From assembly GCA_963824985.1 (NCBI GenBank), contig CAWGRQ010000007.1, positions 1-64,000 of the forward strand: a DNA stretch of 64,000 nucleotides. The letters run 5' to 3'. This DNA comes from JAFNAG01 sp963824985. GTDB lineage: Bacteria; Acidobacteriota; UBA6911. A program made the translations under genes and the position numbers. Shown in pieces: positions 1 to 11,116 of this stretch (positions are counted from its first letter, which is position 1; every line of letters begins with the position of its first letter). The notes below the pieces were generated by a model. That model did not search any database and was not told the origin of the DNA. It was given only the letters and a program-made list of their open reading frames with translations.

Positions 1-25
1 ATCGGGCCTGGTAGTTGAGGACAAT

Positions 26-824
26 GTGAAGGAGACGGCCGCGAAGATCGTCGATACCCATTCGCACGTGCTCCCTTTCGTGGACCACGGGTCCCCCGAT
101 ATGGAGACCACGCTGCGCATGCTGCAGGCTTCAGCAGGCCAGGGGACCAGCACCATCGTGTGCACTCCTCACCTCTACGAGATGGACGAAGAGCTCGTGC
201 GAGCGCGCGCGCGAGACTCATGCGGAGGCGGTCGCCGCGGCCGGGGCTGCAGGCATCCCGGTCCGGTTGCTCCAGGGGTTCGAGGTCGACCTGCTCGTCG
301 CCGCGAACGTCGATCTCGACACCATGCGGCGGCTCTGCATCCGCGGTGAGGGGTGGACGGGCCAGACGGTGGTCATCGAGATGCCGTTCAATGGCTGGCC
401 GCTGTTCTTCGAGCAGGTCATCCACACCCTCTCGGTGGCGGGGATCACGCCGATCATCGCCCATCCGGAGCGGAACGAGCGGGTGCAGCGTTCTCCCGAC
501 GTGCTGACCGGCTGCATGAACGCCGGCGCGGTGTTGCAGGGGACGGCCGGGAGCCTCAGCCCGATGTTCCGGCGGGACTGCCAGAAGACGTTCTTCGACC
601 TGCTTGCGCGGGGCTGGTTCGGTCTGCTGGCTTCGGACGCGCACTCGGAGCCGGAGTACACGTGGAGCTTGGCGCCGCTGCTGGCTGAGCTCGGGGACAG
701 GCTCACGCCCGAGGACCGGGATCTGCTGGTGAACGTGAACCCGGCGCGAGTGCTCGACGGCAAGCGGCCCCTGCCGCTGATACCGCGCCGGCCGGTCGGC
801 AAGAGCCGCCGGTTCTTCGGGTAG
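26..824 (+). CDS. PHP-type tyrosine-protein phosphatase, CpsB/YwqE-like (frameshifted)
   Basis: This is a metal-dependent phosphatase of the family that dephosphorylates bacterial tyrosine kinases controlling capsule or exopolysaccharide synthesis. The N-terminus shows the family metal-binding pattern THSHVLPFVDHG and, further on, CTPH. The second half has IEMPFNGWP, IAHPERNERV and a closing SDAHSE, all typical of CpsB/YwqE. The start is a GTG at 26. The frame changes once in the GCGCGCGC run near 200-210; after that the product reads through to TAG at 822-824 at about the usual family length of 260 residues. The break looks like a one-base indel in a repetitive run, and every gene in this block is affected the same way. 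The convergent manC gene fits a surface-polysaccharide role. Confidence 0.8.
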
Positions 825-890
825 GAGCGCCGGTGGTCGCGGGCGTCGGTGCCCGGGCGCTGGGCGCTCAGCACGCTGCCCAGCTGAGGC

Positions 891-2424
891 CTACTTGTCT
901 TCCATCCTGCCGTAGTCGTCCTCCAGGCGGACGATGTCGTCCTCACCCAAGTAGTCACCGGACTGCACCTCGATGATCTCCACCGGCTCGGTGCCCGGGT
1001 TGGCGAGGCGGTGCGGCGCTTCGGCGAGGCACGTAGGTGGATTGGTTCTCTTCGAGGCGGAAGACCTTGCCGTGCGCAGGTGACCTCCGCGACTCCCGAC
1101 ACCACCACCCAGTGCTCGGCCCGGTGAAGGTGGTATTGCAGGCTCAATGAGGCGCCGGGCGCGACCATAAGACGCTTCACCTGGAAGCGGGGGCCCTGGT
1201 CCATGGACTCGAACCATCCCCAGGGGCGGTACACGCGGCGGTGGAACTGGGTGACGCGCTTGTCCTGGGCGGCCACCCGGTCGACCAACTTCTTGAGGTC
1301 GGCGGTCCGGTCGCGCCGGGCCACCAGGACGGCGTCGGGCGGTCTCGATGATGGCCAGGTCGTCGACGCCCAGCGTGGCGACGAGCCGCGATTGCGCCTG
1401 TACCAGGCTTCCGCGCCCGTCCTCGATGATGACGTTGCCGTACACGACGTTATCGCCGTCGTCCTTGGGCGAAGCGGCCCACACGGCGTCCCAGGCTCCC
1501 AGATCGGACCACCCGGCGGTGAGGGGGATGACGGCGCCGCGAAGCGGCGCCCCGGGGTGGCGCCCGCGGCCGCGGGCTGGCGGCGCCGGCTGGGTCTGCA
1601 GTGCCGGCCTGCCCGCGGTGCCTTCCGATCCGGCGGACGCCGTTCCCAGCCGTTCCATGACGGCGTAGTCGATGGACTCGGACGGGCAGGCCGCGAAGGC
1701 GGTCTTGTCGAGCCGGAGGAACACCCCGTCGGCACGCGCTCCAGCGATAGCCTCGCGGCAGCCGGCGGCGATGTCCGGGCGATAGCGTTCGACGGCGGCC
1801 AGCCACTGGGACGCGCGGACCATGAACATACCGCTGTTCCATAGGTAGCCGCCCTCGGCCAGGTAACGCTCGGCGGTCTGCAGGTCGGGTTTCTCCGCAA
1901 AGGCCACCAGCGACCGGGCCGTCCCGCCCTCCGGCAGGATGTCGCCACTGCGGATGTACCCGTAGCCGGTCTCGGAGCGGTGGGCACGATGCCGAACACC
2001 ACGACTGCGCCGGCCGCTGCCTGCTGGGCACCCTCGCCGAGCGCGGCGTGGAAGGCGTCCAGGTCGGCGATGAGATGGTCCGACGGCATCACCAGCAGGA
2101 TGGGGTCTTCGTCGGCGGCGCAGCAGTGCGGCCACGGTAGCGCGGGCGCCGTGTTGCGTCCGACCGGCTCGAGCACGATGCGGCAGTCGGCGATGCCCAC
2201 CTCGCGCAGCTGGTCGGAGACGACGAACCGGTATTCCTCGTTGGTGACGAACATGCGGTCTGAGGCGCCATGCGGGCGTGAGCGAAGCCCTGCAGGCGCA
2301 GGGCCGTCTGTTGCAGCATGGTCTGTGTGCCGGTGAGCACCAACAGCTGCTTGGGATGGTTCTGCCGGGACGCCGGCCACAGCCGGGTCCCCGAACCTCC
2401 GGCGAGGATCACGGGCTGGATCAT
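891..2424 (-). CDS. manC: Mannose-1-phosphate guanylyltransferase / mannose-6-phosphate isomerase, type II (frameshifted)
   Basis: This bifunctional enzyme makes GDP-mannose for polysaccharide synthesis. It starts at ATG 2424 with MIQPVILAGGSGTRLWPASR, the nucleotidyltransferase signature, followed by NHPKQLL. The middle has AFAEKPD-type and SIDYAVME segments. The C-terminal cupin isomerase part shows YRPWGWFESMDQGPRFQVKR and LSLQYHLHRAEHWVVVSG. The reading frame changes at least four times, so no single open frame covers the gene, but the pieces occur in the right order and add up to the normal length of about 500 residues. The breaks are most easily explained by sequence errors. The alternative, a true pseudogene, is less likely because unrelated neighbours are equally broken. 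The neighbouring PHP phosphatase fits the same capsule or exopolysaccharide pathway. Confidence 0.88.
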
Positions 2425-2694
2425 CGGAACGTCCGTTTCCACGTGCTGACTCCTTGCCGGTCCTTGGTCGATAGTGGCGGCGCCGTCCACATATCGGCAC
2501 CGGGCGTGGGGCGCCCCTCGCCCGAGGCAGTACCTCATGGTGGTGGATTGGCGCTCGGCGTCCCCTTGCCCGATGCACTATTCTCATGTGGTGGGCACAG
2601 CGCTGTTCGTGAGCGGGAGGATCAAGAAGCGCGGATGAACTGGGCCCGGGAGGCTTTCCGGCGGCGCCGCGGCGGCGTGTGCTATCGTCGTTCC

Positions 2695-3723
2695 ATGGGC
2701 AGCGAACTGTTCATCGACTATCTCCTCCGGGTCACTCCGGACATCGACACGCACCTTCACCGCTATCTGGACGTGGTGTCGCGCGACAGTCCGCTGCGCA
2801 CCTACCTCTACGACATCCTTGACGAGTTCATCACCCGGGGCGGCAAGCGGGTCCGTCCGGCCATGGCCATGCTGGCCTGCGAAGCGGTGGGCGGTGACCC
2901 GCAGAAGGCCATGTCGGCGGGGTGCGCCATCGAGTTCTTCCACGCGGCGGCCCTCATCCACGACGACATCATGGACGCCAGCATGCTGCGCCGCGGGACA
3001 GAAGTGCGCGCACATCGTGCACGGCGAACCGCTGGCCATCAACGCCGGCGACTACGCGCTGGGTCTGGTCTGCACCATCGTGGTGCGCGACCCGCTGCTG
3101 GACGACGCCACCAAGCTGGCCGTGCTGGACGTCATCGGCGAGATGAGCGCCCGCACCGTCGAAGGCCAGGCCCTGGACGTGGGCTGGGTGCGCGACCATG
3201 TCTACGACCTCACGCCCGCGGACTACCTGTACATGGCCCTGGGCAAGACCGGCTACTACAGCGGCATCGCGCCGCTGAAGAGCCGGCGCTCTCATCGGCG
3301 GGGCACGGCCCGGGAGATCGAGGCACTGCAGGAGTTCGGCAAGGATTCGTCCATCGCCTTCCAGATACAGGACGACCTCCTCAACATCCTGGGCGACGTC
3401 GACACCATGGGCAAGGACTACCTCACCGACGTCATGGAGAGCAAGCGCACGCTCATGGTGATCCACTGCCTGTCGAAGTCGGCGGATCCGGCGGATCGGG
3501 CAGCGGCTGGTGGAACTCCTGCAGCTGGGGCACGGCAAGGCGCTCGGAGCAGGCGGCGGAGGTGGTCGACCTGCTGAACAAGTACGACTCGTTGGACTTC
3601 GCCCGGCGGATGGCCCACGAACTCATCGTCAAGGCCCGGCTGTCGCTGGACCTCATCCCCGACACCCCCGCCCGTGAGGTGCTGGCCTCCATGGCGGACT
3701 TCTTCCTGGAGAGGGAGAAGTGA
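2695..3723 (+). CDS. Polyprenyl synthetase (isoprenyl diphosphate synthase), frameshifted
   Basis: This is a trans-prenyltransferase that extends an allylic diphosphate with isopentenyl diphosphate to build quinone or carrier-lipid side chains. From ATG 2695 it reads MGSELFIDYLLRVTPDIDTH, then the family motifs GGKRVRPAMAMLACEA and, with the first Asp-rich site, AALIHDDIMD. The second Asp-rich region is AFQIQDDLLNILGD, with Asn in place of the last Asp. Frame changes occur near 3000, 3290 and 3500. The stop TGA at 3721-3723 overlaps the selA start by one base, which suggests co-transcription with the selenium genes. An upstream in-frame extension exists but carries no family similarity that I can see. 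Chain length of the product cannot be inferred. Confidence 0.85.
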   Translation: MGSELFIDYLLRVTPDIDTHLHRYLDVVSRDSPLRTYLYDILDEFITRGGKRVRPAMAMLACEAVGGDPQKAMSAGCAIEFFHAAALIHDDIMDASMLRRGTEVRAHRARRTAGHQRRRLRAGSGLHHRGARPAAGRRHQAGRAGRHRRDERPHRRRPGPGRGLGARPCLRPHARGLPVHGPGQDRLLQRHRAAEEPALSSAGHGPGDRGTAGVRQGFVHRLPDTGRPPQHPGRRRHHGQGLPHRRHGEQAHAHGDPLPVEVGGSGGSGSGWWNSCSWGTARRSEQAAEVVDLLNKYDSLDFARRMAHELIVKARLSLDLIPDTPAREVLASMADFFLEREK

Positions 3724-5207
3724 TGGACGAGACCACCCAGCAGGCGCTGCGGGCGCTGCCGGCGGTGGAAGAATTGCTGAATCACCCCGAGGCCGGCGCC
3801 TCTGCTGGCCGCGCACCCGCGCACCCAGGTGGTGGAGGCCATCCGCGCGGCGCTGGAGGCGAGCGCGGCGGCAGATCCTGGACGGGAGGCGGCCGGCGCG
3901 AGCGGCAGGCGGCCGCCGCGCCCGCCGGCCGGCGACGTCGCCCGGCAGGCCGTTCTGGCGCGAGGCGGCCGCGCTGCTCGCCGACTGGCAGGCTCCCGGT
4001 CTGCGCCCGGTGCTCAACCTCACCGGGGTGGTGCATCCACACCAACCTGGGCCGGGCGCCCCTGTCCGAGGCGGCCATCGACCAGGTGACGCAGGTGGCC
4101 CGCTCCTACAGCAACCTGGAATACGATCTCGACGCCGGGGACCGCGGCTCCCGCGAGACCCACGTGGAGGCCTGCTCACCCGGCTCACCGGGGCGGAAGC
4201 GGCCTTCGTGGTCAACAACAACGCCGCCGCCGTGCTCCTGCTTCTCATGGCGCTGGCGCCGGGCCGCGAGGTCCTGGTGTCGCGCGGGCAACTGGTGGAG
4301 ATCGGCGGGTCGTTCCGCCTGCCCGACATCATGCGGGCCGAGCGGCGTCCGGCTGGTGGAGGTGGGGACCACCAACCGCACCCGCATCGGCGACTACGAA
4401 GCGGCCATCACCCCCGACACCGCGCTGCTGCTGCGGGTGCACACCTCCAACTACCGCATCCTGGGCTTCACCGAGGAGGCGGAACTGAGCGAGTTGGTGG
4501 AGCTGGGCACGGCGGCGGGGCGTCATCGTGGCCGACGATCTGGGCAGCGGCGCCCTGCACGATCTCGATGCCTACCGCGGGAGAACCCACCGTGGCGGCT
4601 TCGCTGCGCGGCCGGCGTGGACGTGGTCTGCTTCAGCGGCGACAAGCTGCTGGGCGGACCGCAGGCCGGCATCCTGCGTGGGCCGCAAGGAGGTCATCGA
4701 CCGGCTGCGCAAGCATCCCGGTGGCCCGGGCTCTGCGCCTGGACAAGATGACGCTGGCCGCCCTGGAGGCCACCCTGCGCGCCTATCAAGACCCCGAGCG
4801 GCGTCCGTGCGCGACATCCCGGTGCTGCGCTCCCTCACGCCGCACCCCGCGAGACGAGCACCCTGGCCGCGGCCCTCCTGGCCGGCCATCGACGGCGGCC
4901 GCCCGACGGCTTCATCATGGAGGTGGAGGAGACGAGCGCGCAGGGCCGGCGGCGGCTCCATGCCGCTCACGAGTGCCGTCCCATGCGTCCGCGTCCGCTC
5001 CCGAGCGCGGTGGTGGCCCGGCGCGGCGGCGGGCGCCGGGACCGGGACAGGCGGGAGCCTCGGGCGCCGTCCGAGCGTGGTCGCACTGGAGAGCGCTCTG
5101 CGCCGGGCGCCGCTTCCCGTGGTGGCGCGGGTGTCGCAGGACAGCCTCCATCTGGACGTTCTCGCGCTCGACGATCGCGATCTGCGAGTGCCGTGGCCGA
5201 AGCGTAG
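3723..5207 (+). CDS. selA: L-seryl-tRNA(Sec) selenium transferase (heavily frameshifted)
   Basis: SelA is the PLP enzyme that converts Ser-tRNA(Sec) to Sec-tRNA(Sec) using selenophosphate. ATG 3723 gives MDETTQQALRALPAVEELLNH. Recognisable segments, spread over all three frames, include VLNLTGVVHTNLGRAPLS-like text, YDLDAGDRGSRETHVE, FVVNNNAAAVLL, VEVGTTNRTRIGDYEAAI and, with the PLP lysine, VCFSGDKLLGGPQAGI. At least seven frame changes are needed to assemble it. The 3' end is uncertain: one frame stops with TAG at 5205-5207, but helix-like sequence continues to about 5270 in another frame. selB follows directly, the usual operon order. I see no tRNA(Sec) gene in the window. Confidence 0.85.
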
Positions 5208-5272
5208 CTTGGGCGATCGCCCAGGTCGGCCACGTCCGGCTCCTGGGCGCATGCGCAGGCGGCTGGCGCCCG

Positions 5273-7303
5273 ATGGCCGAGCCGCTCCGTCCACTCACCC
5301 TCGGCACCGCCGGACACATCGATCACGGCAAGACCGAGCTCGTGCAAGGCCCTCACCGGCGTCGACACCGACCGGCTCAAGGAGGAGAAGGAGCGCGGCA
5401 TCTCCATCGAGCTGGGTTTCGCGGAACTCCTGCTCCCGGGCGGCGACCGGGTAGGCGTGGTGGACGTCCCCGGCCACGAGCGTTTCGTCAAGACCATGGT
5501 GGCCGGCGCCACCGGCATCGATCTCGGTGCTGCTCGTGGTCGCCGCCGACGAGGGGTGATGCCGCAGACCCGCGAGCACCTGCGACATCCTCGAACTGCT
5601 GGGGGTCCGCGGGGCTGGTGGCGCTCACCAAGGTGGACATGGTGGACGCCGAGCTGGTCGAACTGGCGCGCGCGGACATCGAGGAGTTCCTCGGAGTCCA
5701 CGCGCTACGCCGGCGCGCCGATGGTGCATGGTGAGCGGCGTCACCGGCGAGGGGTTGCCGAACTGCTGCCCGAACTCGACCGCCTGGGCGCCCAGGCGCC
5801 GCCCCGGCCGGCCTATCCCGCCACCCGGATGCCCGTCGACCGGGTCTTCTCCTCGCGCGGCATCGGGACGGTGGTCACCGGCACACTGTGGTCGGGGACG
5901 CTGAGCGCGGAAGACACGGTGGCGGTCTTCCGCCTCGCGCCGGGGCGGTTCCTCGATCTCGACGAGGTGCGGGTGCAAGGGACCGTCCAGGTGCACGACC
6001 ATGACGTGCACGTCGCCAACGGGGGTCAGCGGGTGGCGCTCGACCTCACCGGTGTCGCCCGGCGACGACGTGGACCACGGCCAGTGGGTGGTGAACCCCG
6101 CCATCGACCCACCTACCTGGTCGATGCCCGTCTGACTCTGCTGAGAGGCGCCCCGGCCCCGCTTCCCCCGGGATTTCCGTGCCGGGGTGGACCGGGACGG
6201 CCGAGGCCCTGGTCAAAGTTGTGCTGGCCGATCAGGAGAGCCTGGCGCCCGGAGAGTCCTGCTTCGCCCAGTTCCGGTTCGAGGAGCAGGTGCTGGTCTA
6301 CCCCGGCGACCAGTTCATAGTATGGTCCGTCGACTTCCATGACCACCATAGGCAGCGGAGGGTGATCGACCCCAGCGGCCCGCGACGGCACCGGCCCCCA
6401 CTGGCACGAGCCTGATACTACCTTGAGGAGGGAGCGCCGGACGCTGTCGCGGAGCTTATCTTGAAGGAGCGTTTCCCTTCCTGGTGCGCGGGAGACTGGA
6501 AGCGACTACCTGTGGGCGGTTTGCCGCCGCAAGACGGAGCGGCAGTCGCCGGCCTGCTGGCCGACGGCCGCGCCATTACCGGCCGGCGCGCGGTCGGCGG
6601 GCTTCGGGAGCCTGGGCGGCCGGAGGCCCCGCTGCCACCACGGACACGGCCGACGCCCGAACCGGCGCCGCAGGCGGAGCCGCGAGCCGGCTCTTCCACG
6701 GCCCCTCGTTCCCGCGCTTTGGTCAAGCTCAGCGCCGGCGGCCCTGACCACCGGCGAGACCGACACCCTCGACCCGTACCTGACCCTCGGCGAACTGCGC
6801 CGCCGAACTGGCCGGCGGCAAAGAGTGGCCCGGGTTGGATTCTGCCCTGGAGTACCTGGTCGCATCACCACCATCCCCGGACGAGGAGCATGGCTACCGG
6901 GTGGCGGGAGCGGCCGGTGCAGACGAGCCCCGAGGACGATATCGACGCTGCGCCTCCTCGCTCAGTTCGAGAGCGACGCGGGTGCCCCAGACGCCACTGT
7001 GGCGGTGGCCGCGGAGGCCGTGGGCATGCCGTCAGGCGCAGAAGCTGGTGGACGCTTTGGTCCGGCAGGAGCATCCTCGCGAGTATGAGGCGAGGACCTC
7101 TACTACCCCGCCGACCGGCTGCAGGCGCCTGGGACAGTTGTCGCCGAAGTCATGGAAGAAGCCGTACGATGACCCTGGCCGAAGCGCGAGACCTCCCTCG
7201 GCACCTCCCAGGCAATACGCTCAGGCCCTGGAACACATGGACTCTGAAGGCGCTGGTCCTTGCGGGTGGGAGCGCGCGGCGCCTGCGGCGCCGCCGGCGC
7301 TGA
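5273..7303 (+). CDS. selB: Selenocysteine-specific elongation factor (heavily frameshifted)
   Basis: SelB is the GTPase that delivers Sec-tRNA(Sec) to UGA codons marked by a SECIS element. From ATG 5273 the product begins MAEPLRPLTLGTAGHIDHGK, with the P-loop GHIDHGKT, then DRLKEEKERGISIELGFAEL, DVPGHERFVKTMVAGATGID and ALTKVDMVD, a full set of translation-GTPase motifs. Domain II is visible in DRVFSSRGIGTVVTGTLWSG. The C-terminal winged-helix repeats end in TLAEARDL...SRQYAQALLEHMDSEG-like text and a basic tail before TGA 7301-7303. Many frame changes interrupt it, and the region 6420-7100 is especially scrambled. The breaks are shifts of frame, not in-frame stop codons, so recoding does not explain them. 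Confidence 0.85.
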
Positions 7304-7330
7304 AAAGTCGGGGTCCCTCCGCCACGGCCG

Positions 7331-7731
7331 CTAAAGAGCCGGACAGTCCGGACGGACAGTGACCAGGCGATCGGGCGGGTCAGTCCTCTTGACGAAGGCG
7401 TCGCAGCCGGCCTGCAGAGCTTCGTCCTCCGCCTCAAGCGGCGCTCATCGCGATGATGCGGCACCTGGGGGGCGATCTGGCGGAGGGTGGCGACGAATCC
7501 TGCGGGGTCCACCAGCAGGTGCGGATGGGCGGAGAAGTCCCAGTCGAGCACCACTAGGCCCGGATCAGCCGCGGGCTTCGCCATCCTGTGCTGCCGCCGG
7601 CTCCCGGCCGCGGCACCTTCCAGGCGCCCGGCGATATCCGAGGCCTCCAGATCCAGTTCGCCCAGCTCCCTCAGGAGCGGGCAGCACACCGCGGATCTTG
7701 CTGTTGTCGTTGTTGCTATGAGCGTCGCCAT
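7331..7731 (-). CDS. CheY-like single receiver-domain protein (frameshifted)
   Basis: This is a short receiver-like protein. Reassembled across one or two frame changes, it reads MATLIATTTTARSAVCCPLL, then VVLDWDFSAHPHLL around a possible phospho-acceptor Asp, FVATLRQIAPQVP, and a lysine-bearing AFVKRTDPPD before the stop at 7331-7333. The order hydrophobic strand-Asp ... strand ... Lys matches a receiver fold, but the N-terminal acidic pair is not obvious, so it may be a degenerate receiver. It lies about 70 bases downstream of the sensor kinase gene on the same strand and could be its partner. The assignment is moderate because the frame has to be repaired. Confidence 0.5.
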
Positions 7732-7804
7732 ACACAGACTATGCCTCTATGCAGCGAGAACTCCAGGGGCAACCGGCCGGTTAGCTGCCTGGCCGGGTGG
7801 CTAG

Positions 7805-10086
7805 TTAGCGGAGCAGGCCGGAAGGAGCCCAGGTGACCGCCACGGTGGTGCCATCCCGGGCGCCGAACAGATGACCACATGCGCGCCCACTGCTTCTGCG
7901 CGCTCCTTCATGATCCCCAGGCCCAACTGGCCGCCGCCCGCTCCGGCAGGATCGAGAAACCGGCTCCGTCGTTCTTCGATGGTCAGACGCGCACCTTCCG
8001 GGTGCTCGGACATCGCAGCGAGAGAGAGCTTCGCCTTGCCGGCTCCTGAGTGCTTGGCCACGTTGTTCAGCGCCTCCTGGGCGATGCGGTAGAACGCAAG
8101 CCGCACGTCGGTGGGCAACTCGGGCGCCCCTTCCGTGCTGACCTCCACCGGGATGCGGGCCCGGCCGGTCACGGCCTCGCCCAACTGTTTGAGCAGGTCG
8201 GGCAGCTTCGCCTCGGCCAACGCCGCCGGCCGCAGCTCGAGAAGAAGGGTGCGCATCTCGGCCAGCGCTCCGCGGGTGAGTTGCCGCAACTCCTCCAGCC
8301 GCGCGGCGCCCTGCTCGGGGTCGCGCGCGTAGATGCGCGGCAGCACCTCCGCGATGAGGCTCACCGAGAAGAGGGTCTGGCTGACGGCGTCGTGCAGATC
8401 GCGAGCCAGGCGCTGGCGCTCCTGGTTGGCGGCCAGATTGGTGGCCTGCTCGTACAGCCGGGAATTCTCGATCGCAACGGCGAGCTGGTCGGCGATGGTG
8501 CGGGCCGCGAGCACGTCTTCCTCGTCGAGGGGCCGGGCCTCGGGGGCGACGATGTCGAGCACTCCGGCCAGTCGGTCCCCGATACGAATGGGAACGGCCA
8601 GCTCCAGGCCGCCGTCGCCGGGGATCACAGCCTGCTCAGTCCTGGCAGCCGTGGCGATAACGTCGAGCGCACCTGCCGCAGCGTCTGCCTCGGGAAGGTA
8701 CGGGGCATCGAGGCCCACGCCGGTCAGGTCGACTTCGAACGGAGCCGAACACGTACCGCGCGCGCAGATCACCATCCGTCCGGCGCAGCAATCCTTGCTC
8801 AGGAACATGCGCACCATCTCGTAGCCGAAGGTCTCGACCATGGACTTGGCCACGTACGGTAGCAATTCGTCGAGCTCCAGGATGGAGCTGATCTGCCGGC
8901 CGGTCTCGTCGATGGCCCTCAGACGCTCGGTGTGTCGCCGCAGGTTGGTCACCAACAGGCCCAGCTGGCCGGTCATCCGGTTGAAGGAGCGGGCCAGAGC
9001 GCCGATCTCGTCCTCCCGGACGACGGTGGCGCGGAGATCGAGCTCACCGTCGGCGATACGCCCGGCCGTCTCCCGAGTTCCGCCAGCGGCCTGACGATGC
9101 GGCGGGTCAGCCCGAAGCCCGCTACGATCGCGAGCACGGCGGCCGCAAGAGCCACGCCGCCGATGATCCACAGCGCTCTGCGGGTCGGGCCGAGCGCCTC
9201 GGCCTCCTCTTGCTCGGCCGACAAGCGCCACCTGCAGGCCCGGTACCCAGGCGTACACGCCGATGACCTTGTCCCCGGAGTAAGACTCATAGGTGGCGCG
9301 AACCGCCCTGTTGCGAACCGATGGCTCCATCTGGTCCCCTCTGTCCGCGTACATGTCGGGGATCGCGCTAGCCGTCGCGGGGGCGAAGGTCGGTGAGCAG
9401 CCGGTAGTTGGAGCCGACCAGGTACGTCTCGCCGGTCTCTCCCAACCCCGGGCGCTCGATCATGATCTGGTTGAGTCCCTGGAGGTTCGCGCGCCCCGCC
9501 AGCACACCGACCAGTTCGCTGCCGACTCTTACCGGCGTGCCCGCGACGATGGTCATCTCCCCGAGCAAGAGCCGGTTGCGAAGGCTGCTCGACGTGGCTG
9601 CTTGAGGCCCTCGGTGAAGAACTGGTTGAGCCCCAGCCGCTGTCCCTGGTCGGGCTCACGGTGGTGGAGCCGGACGACGTTCCCATCCGTGTCCATGAAG
9701 AACAGTTCCTCGAACATCCCGACCCGCTGAGCTGCCCACAACAGCAGTTGCTGCGCCCGCCGGTAGGCGTCTCGGCGAGTGGTGTTCGCCACGGCGGCCG
9801 GCCTCGCCACCGTGCGCAGATCGGCGTCGATGGTGGGGCTGGAAAGGACGATGTCCAGGTTCGGTAGACGTTGCTGTTCCAGTGGCGATTGTCTTGCTGC
9901 TTCGGGCCGCGACGGACCGCAACTGGCCGACCACCCGGTCGCGTGCGTCCCGGGACCCCAGAATGGTGCTCACCACACTCGCCGCTTCAGCCGATGCGGG
10001 TGGACGGCCAACGCGAGGTACATGATCAGCCGCCAGCCGATAGTCCTCGTGCGGGCGAGCGATCTAAGGCCGAACCGTACGGACAT
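7805..10086 (-). CDS. Membrane sensor histidine kinase: cache, HAMP, GAF, HisKA_3 and HATPase (frameshifted)
   Basis: This is a NarL-partner type sensor kinase. The start ATG at 10084-10086 overlaps the stop of the upstream binding-protein gene. A first membrane segment near WRLIMYLALAV is followed by a double-cache-like extracellular region (LGLNQFFTEGLKQP, GLNQIMIERPGLGETGETYL), a HAMP linker with ADGELDLRATVVREDEIGAL, and a GAF region (DDLAVAIENSRLYEQATNLA-type end). The H-box is ERQRLARDLHDAVSQTLFSV and the ATPase domain has AFYRIAQEALNNVAKHS. The C-terminus in the correct frame ends ...GTTVAVTWAPSGLLR with stop at 7805. Frame changes occur in the N-terminal half and near the end. It probably phosphorylates the LuxR-type regulator at 11.1-11.7 kb. 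Confidence 0.8.
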
Positions 10087-11116
10087 CACGCCACCCGTGC
10101 GGTCGGGGGTGACCGGGCTGAACTGCATGGTGAACCCCCGGTTGCTCGGGGTTGTAGGCCTCGCCCATGAGTTGCTGCCAGCGGGCCACGTCGATCCAGC
10201 CGATAGGCACCTTGCGGGTGTCCACCAGCGGGGCCACGGCTCGCGCGGCCGCCCTTGAACTCGACGCTCCTTGGCCTTGGCCCAGGTGGTGAGGATCTCC
10301 ACCAGGTCGTCGGGATGCTCTATACGCATACCGCCAGCCGTCATGGCTGGCCTCGACGAAGGCACCATGTCGGGTGACGCGTCGATGGTCGCCTTGGTGG
10401 CTCTCACCAGCCCCTCGTAACCGCCGATGCCGAAATCCGCCGGGAAGATGTTGTTCACCGGGTGGCCGGCGAGCGTGGCGCGGATGAGGCATTCTTGAGC
10501 GTAGCCCAGGCCAGGCGTCCCACGGTGCCGGTGCGGGTTTCTCCAGCTCGTCGATCTGACCCTGACCTTGGTGACCGAAGTCGGCTACCACCCGGGCGGC
10601 TGTGGTCTGATCGAGGATGCCGCCCAGTAATCCGTCGTGGTACCGACCTTCTTGCCGACCAGGTCTCGCGGGTCCCGGATATTGGAGTTGCTGAGCGAGA
10701 AGATGGTCGAAGGCGGGATCTGGAAGGCTGCCATAGCGGCCACCGACGGCTTGCCCGCCTCTACCAGGTCGTGCTGCTCGCGCAAGGACGTCACCGAGAA
10801 GGTGACCTCCAGTTCGTCGCTTGGGTCGCGGGCGGGCTGGCTCGGACCGCCCCCTCGACGATGGTGACGTCCAGTCCTTGGTCCTTGTAGAAGCCCTTGT
10901 CCAGGGCGGCGTAGTAGCCGGCGAATTCGGCCTCGTGGAGCCAGTTGAGTTGGAGGGTGACCTTGGTGGCGAGGGGCTCTTCGCCACAGCCGGCGCCGAA
11001 CAGCGCGAGCGCCAGCAGGCGGATCAGCCAGCAGCGCGGCGCCTCTGAGGGCCGTGCGCCGCGCCGCCGCTGCGCGCCGCGCCGTACCCGGGGCCGTCCC
11101 CAGGCCGCCGACTCAT
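10086..11116 (-). CDS. NMT1/THI5-like substrate-binding lipoprotein (frameshifted)
   Basis: This is a periplasmic or lipid-anchored binding protein of the family for nitrate/sulfonate/thiamine-precursor importers. After repair it has a hydrophobic signal with a lipobox (ALALFGAGC) followed by KVTLQLNWLHEAEFAGYYAA and LDKGFYKDQGLDVTIVEG, the hallmark start of NMT1-like proteins. Later segments include NIRDPRDLVGKKVGTTTDYW and PIGWIDVARWQQLMGEAYNP. Its ATG (11114-11116) overlaps the stop of the LuxR regulator and its stop overlaps the sensor-kinase start. No permease or ATPase for it is visible, so it may serve as the ligand-binding partner of the kinase and not of a transporter. That role is inference. 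Confidence 0.75.

Noticed and set aside
218..2587. A 789-residue minus-strand open frame spanning the first genes
   Set aside because: It is a GC-rich stop-poor frame; only its middle part overlaps real manC segments, and the rest runs antisense to the PHP phosphatase.
3723..7303. Selenocysteine recoding as the reason selA/selB frames are broken
   Set aside because: The breaks are changes of frame, not in-frame TGA codons, and equally affect unrelated genes.
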